7,865 bases of DNA from Burkholderiaceae bacterium (GTDB lineage Bacteria > Pseudomonadota > Gammaproteobacteria > Burkholderiales > Burkholderiaceae_C): NCBI GenBank assembly GCA_025458585.1, contig JALOSD010000166.1:1-7865 (forward strand). Reading direction: 5' to 3'. The position numbers were made by a program, and so were the translations under genes. Numbering within the stretch: position 1 is the stretch's first letter; every line of letters starts with the position of its first letter. This document shows, piece after piece, positions 6,610 through 7,865 of the stretch. Under the pieces are notes generated by a model that was not told the origin of the DNA, ran no database searches, and saw only the letters and a list, made by a program, of their open reading frames with translations.

Positions 6610-6624
6610 CGCAATGTGCTTGCG
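6610..6624. promoter_or_regulatory. Candidate Lrp/AsnC operator, CGCAA-N5-TTGCG dyad
   Basis: A 15-base inverted repeat, CGCAA-TGTGC-TTGCG, lies in the divergent region between the aminotransferase and the regulator. Size and symmetry suit the 15-bp dyads bound by Lrp/AsnC dimers. The assignment rests on position and symmetry only. Confidence 0.4.
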
Positions 6625-6634
6625 GCCAGCCCCG

Positions 6635-6645
6635 GGGGTGACCCC
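6635..6645. promoter_or_regulatory. Short dyad GGGGT-G-ACCCC in the divergent promoter region
   Basis: GGGGT (6635-6639) and ACCCC (6641-6645) form an 11-base inverted repeat around a single G, between the two CGCA-type dyads at 6610-6624 and 6653-6665. It may be part of the operator array or a chance GC repeat. Confidence 0.3.
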
Positions 6646-6652
6646 TGAAAAG

Positions 6653-6665
6653 CGCATATCATGCG
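6653..6665. promoter_or_regulatory. Candidate autoregulatory operator overlapping a -10 box
   Basis: CGCAT-ATC-ATGCG is a perfect 5-bp dyad with a 3-base centre, 27 bases before the regulator ATG. It contains TATCAT (6657-6662), one mismatch from the sigma70 -10 consensus on the plus strand, so a bound regulator would block its own promoter. No good -35 is visible at the right distance. A related GCGCA string recurs at the start codon (6693-6698). Confidence 0.42.
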
Positions 6666-6691
6666 AAAGAAGCGACTTCCCTTCGAATTTA

Positions 6692-7171
6692 ATGCGCAAA
6701 CCGTCGTCCGAAGCGCAACTCGATGCGATCGACCGCGCGATCCTGCGCGAGCTGCAGGCCGACGGCCGGCTCACGAACGTCGAGCTCGCACAGCGCGTGC
6801 ACCTGTCGCCGTCGGCGTGCCTGCGCCGCGTCAAGCAGCTCGAGGACGCGGGCGTCGTCGCCGGCTACGTGGCGCTGCTGAACCCGAAGACGGTGGGCCA
6901 GCACGGCACGAGCTTCACGATCATCAACCTCGAGAGCATGAACACGCCGCTGCTCGAGGCCTTCGAGCAGGCAGTGCACGCCGAGCCGCAGGTGCTCGAC
7001 TGCTACTACGTCGCCGGCTCGAACGACTACCTGATCCGCTTCGCCTATCGCGACGCCGAGGACCTGGAGCGGTTCCACACCCAGGTGCTGATGCGACTGC
7101 CGGGCGTGGCGCGGTCGAACTCGATGCTGGTGCTAAGAACGGTCAAGAAGACGACGGCGTTGCCGGTGTGA
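6692..7171 (+). CDS. Lrp/AsnC-family transcriptional regulator
   Basis: This 159-residue DNA-binding regulator is of the normal length for the Lrp/AsnC family. The N-terminal winged helix-turn-helix spans about 10-60, with the family opening LDAIDRAILRELQADGR (10-26) and the recognition region LAQRVHLSPSACLRRVKQLEDAGVV (about 32-56). The C-terminal RAM ligand-binding/oligomerisation domain spans about 72-150, including VLDCYYVAGSNDYLIRF (101-117). ATG 6692 is chosen because family members start about 8-10 residues before the LDxxD motif. An earlier in-frame ATG at 6614 would add an atypical tail across the dyads. No clear Shine-Dalgarno precedes it. It is transcribed divergently from the polyamine cluster, so it probably controls that operon in response to an amino acid or amine and may repress itself. 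The ligand is unknown. Confidence 0.92.
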   Translation: MRKPSSEAQLDAIDRAILRELQADGRLTNVELAQRVHLSPSACLRRVKQLEDAGVVAGYVALLNPKTVGQHGTSFTIINLESMNTPLLEAFEQAVHAEPQVLDCYYVAGSNDYLIRFAYRDAEDLERFHTQVLMRLPGVARSNSMLVLRTVKKTTALPV

Positions 7172-7185
7172 GCCGTTGCCACTCC

Positions 7186-7202
7186 CCGCTGGGGGCCAGC
7201 GG
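7186..7202 (+). other. Hairpin just after the regulator stop codon
   Basis: Arms CCGCTGG (7186-7192) and CCAGCGG (7196-7202) form a perfect 7-bp stem with a GGG loop, 14 bases after the TGA. No T-run follows, so it is not a terminator by itself. It could stabilise the 3' end upstream of the real terminator at 7250. Confidence 0.45.
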
Positions 7203-7249
7203 CACGATCCGCTTCCTGCCCCGGGTGTCGAGACCAAAAAAAAGAGGAG

Positions 7250-7274
7250 AGGCCCGACGCTTGTCGGGCCTTTT
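7250..7274. terminator. Bidirectional rho-independent terminator between convergent genes
   Basis: AGGCCCGAC (7250-7258), loop GCTT, and GTCGGGCCT (7263-7271) form a perfect 9-bp stem. A T-run follows on the plus strand (7271-7274). On the minus strand the stem is followed, after a CTCCTC spacer, by eight Ts (7243-7236). It can therefore end both the regulator transcript from the left and the minus-strand gene from the right. The minus-strand U tract is set back by 6 bases, so that direction may be less efficient. Confidence 0.85.
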
Positions 7275-7313
7275 GTGGCGCGGCACCGTACGCCGGCGCC
7301 TCCGACCGGACGG

Positions 7314-7865
7314 TCAGTTCAGCGGGCAGCTGTCGGGCACCCGCTCGCCGGTGAAGTTGACGTCGGGGTGCGCCTCGCTGAGGAGGTCGCCGACGGCGTT
7401 GAACGCCGCGCCGCCGTAGCACTGGGGCAGTTCCAGCACCTGCAACAGTGTCGGGTTGGCCGATGCCGAGCGGCATGGTTTCGCCGTCGACTTCACTGGC
7501 GGGGTGCCGAAGTAACTGCTGTAGAGCTCGGTCGGAGCGATGCCCGTCGCCGCCCACGACCCGAGGTGTTGCGGCTGGCGCCAGTAACCCGGCGAGCACC
7601 ACTGCGACTTCATCTTCGGCACCGGGACGTAGCACACGTTGTAGTGGCTGATCGCCGGCTGGATCGTCTTGCCGGCGTTGTTCACGAACGCCGGGGCACC
7701 CAGGCCTTCGTCCTCGGTGACTTTCGGGAACGGATCGCTACCCGCGGCGGCGAGGTAGTCGTAGACGTTGTGGGCGTTGCCGCCTTTCACGACGATGCCG
7801 TACACGTGGTAGTCGTAGTCGGGGTCACCAGGGGTGGACCACTTCAGGTACAGGCCCTTCTCGTC
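7314..7865 (-). CDS. Probable exported protein with a C-x-P-G-Y-W segment (C-terminal part; 5' end outside the window)
   Basis: An open frame enters from the right edge and gives 183 residues before TGA at 7316-7314. It has two recognisable parts. The first is a beta-rich stretch with VYGIVVKGGNAHNVYDY (21-37) ending in AISHYNVCYVPVPK (71-84). The second is a CSPGYWRQPQHLGSW segment (90-104) followed by TELYSSYFG (112-120) and, near the C-terminus, TLLQVLELPQCYGGAAFNAVGDLLSEAHPDVNF (139-171). This arrangement resembles secreted or surface proteins of proteobacteria carrying a C-T/S-P-G-Y/F-W motif, whose function is not established. Five cysteines (78, 90, 131, 149, 180) suggest disulfides outside the cytoplasm. 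No PEP-CTERM or other sorting tail is seen. Signal peptide and start lie beyond the window. It converges on the regulator and shares its terminator, and has no evident link to polyamine metabolism. Confidence 0.8.
   Translation of the reverse strand, partial: DEKGLYLKWSTPGDPDYDYHVYGIVVKGGNAHNVYDYLAAAGSDPFPKVTEDEGLGAPAFVNNAGKTIQPAISHYNVCYVPVPKMKSQWCSPGYWRQPQHLGSWAATGIAPTELYSSYFGTPPVKSTAKPCRSASANPTLLQVLELPQCYGGAAFNAVGDLLSEAHPDVNFTGERVPDSCPLN

Noticed and set aside
6610..6640. Sigma54-type GG-N10-GC arrangement on the minus strand
   Set aside because: Only the GG/GC spacing fits. The surrounding consensus positions (TGGCAC, TTGC) are poorly matched.
5560..6648. 362-codon plus-strand open frame opposite the first aminotransferase
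   Set aside because: It is a shadow of a well-supported PLP enzyme, rich in Arg/Ala/Val/His with no family features.
7045..7635. Minus-strand 196-codon frame overlapping the regulator and the right-edge gene
   Set aside because: It runs through the terminator and antisense to the regulator, and overlaps the better-supported frame at 7314-7865.
1..7865. CRISPR arrays, tRNA or rRNA genes, insertion sequences, prophage or toxin-antitoxin genes
   Set aside because: No regularly spaced repeats, RNA gene signatures, transposase motifs or target-site duplications were seen on reading either strand.

Overview
The window is very GC-rich, densely packed bacterial DNA. The gene content and intergenic style (short GC-rich hairpins, an AsnC-type regulator divergent from an aminotransferase) suggest a betaproteobacterium, probably Burkholderiales. 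That placement is inference from composition and protein style only.

Most of the window (about 301-6513, minus strand) is one co-directional block for polyamine (putrescine) breakdown by the gamma-glutamylation route. In transcription order it holds: an intact class III omega-amino acid:pyruvate-type aminotransferase (5206-6513); a PuuB-like FAD oxidoreductase (3847-5124); a PuuD-like gamma-glutamyl-GABA hydrolase of the class I glutamine amidotransferase fold (3039-3818); a PuuA-like glutamine-synthetase-family gamma-glutamylpolyamine synthetase (1620-2987); and a SpuC-like class III aminotransferase (301-1605). After a 283-base gap with strong hairpins, a further minus-strand gene begins at base 17 behind a textbook ribosome binding site, but only its first six codons are visible. 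Together PuuA, PuuB and PuuD would convert putrescine to gamma-Glu-putrescine, then the aldehyde, and finally GABA plus glutamate. The aldehyde dehydrogenase step (PuuC) is not in the window. The aminotransferases would act on polyamines or on GABA/beta-alanine.

The most unusual feature is in the SpuC-like gene. It carries an in-frame gap of about 33 residues just after the HGYTYSGHP motif, compared with the family and with the intact paralogue in the same cluster. The junction lies in a short tandem direct repeat, as expected for a slippage or recombination deletion. The reading frame and PLP site remain, but the segment joining the large domain to the C-terminal domain is missing.

At 6514-6691 a divergent promoter region with several short dyads separates the block from an Lrp/AsnC-family regulator on the plus strand (6692-7171), the likely local regulator. 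A bidirectional rho-independent terminator (7250-7274) ends it. It also serves a minus-strand gene entering from the right edge (7314-7865, 3' part only), which encodes the C-terminal part of a probable exported, cysteine-containing protein with a C-x-P-G-Y-W segment and unknown function.
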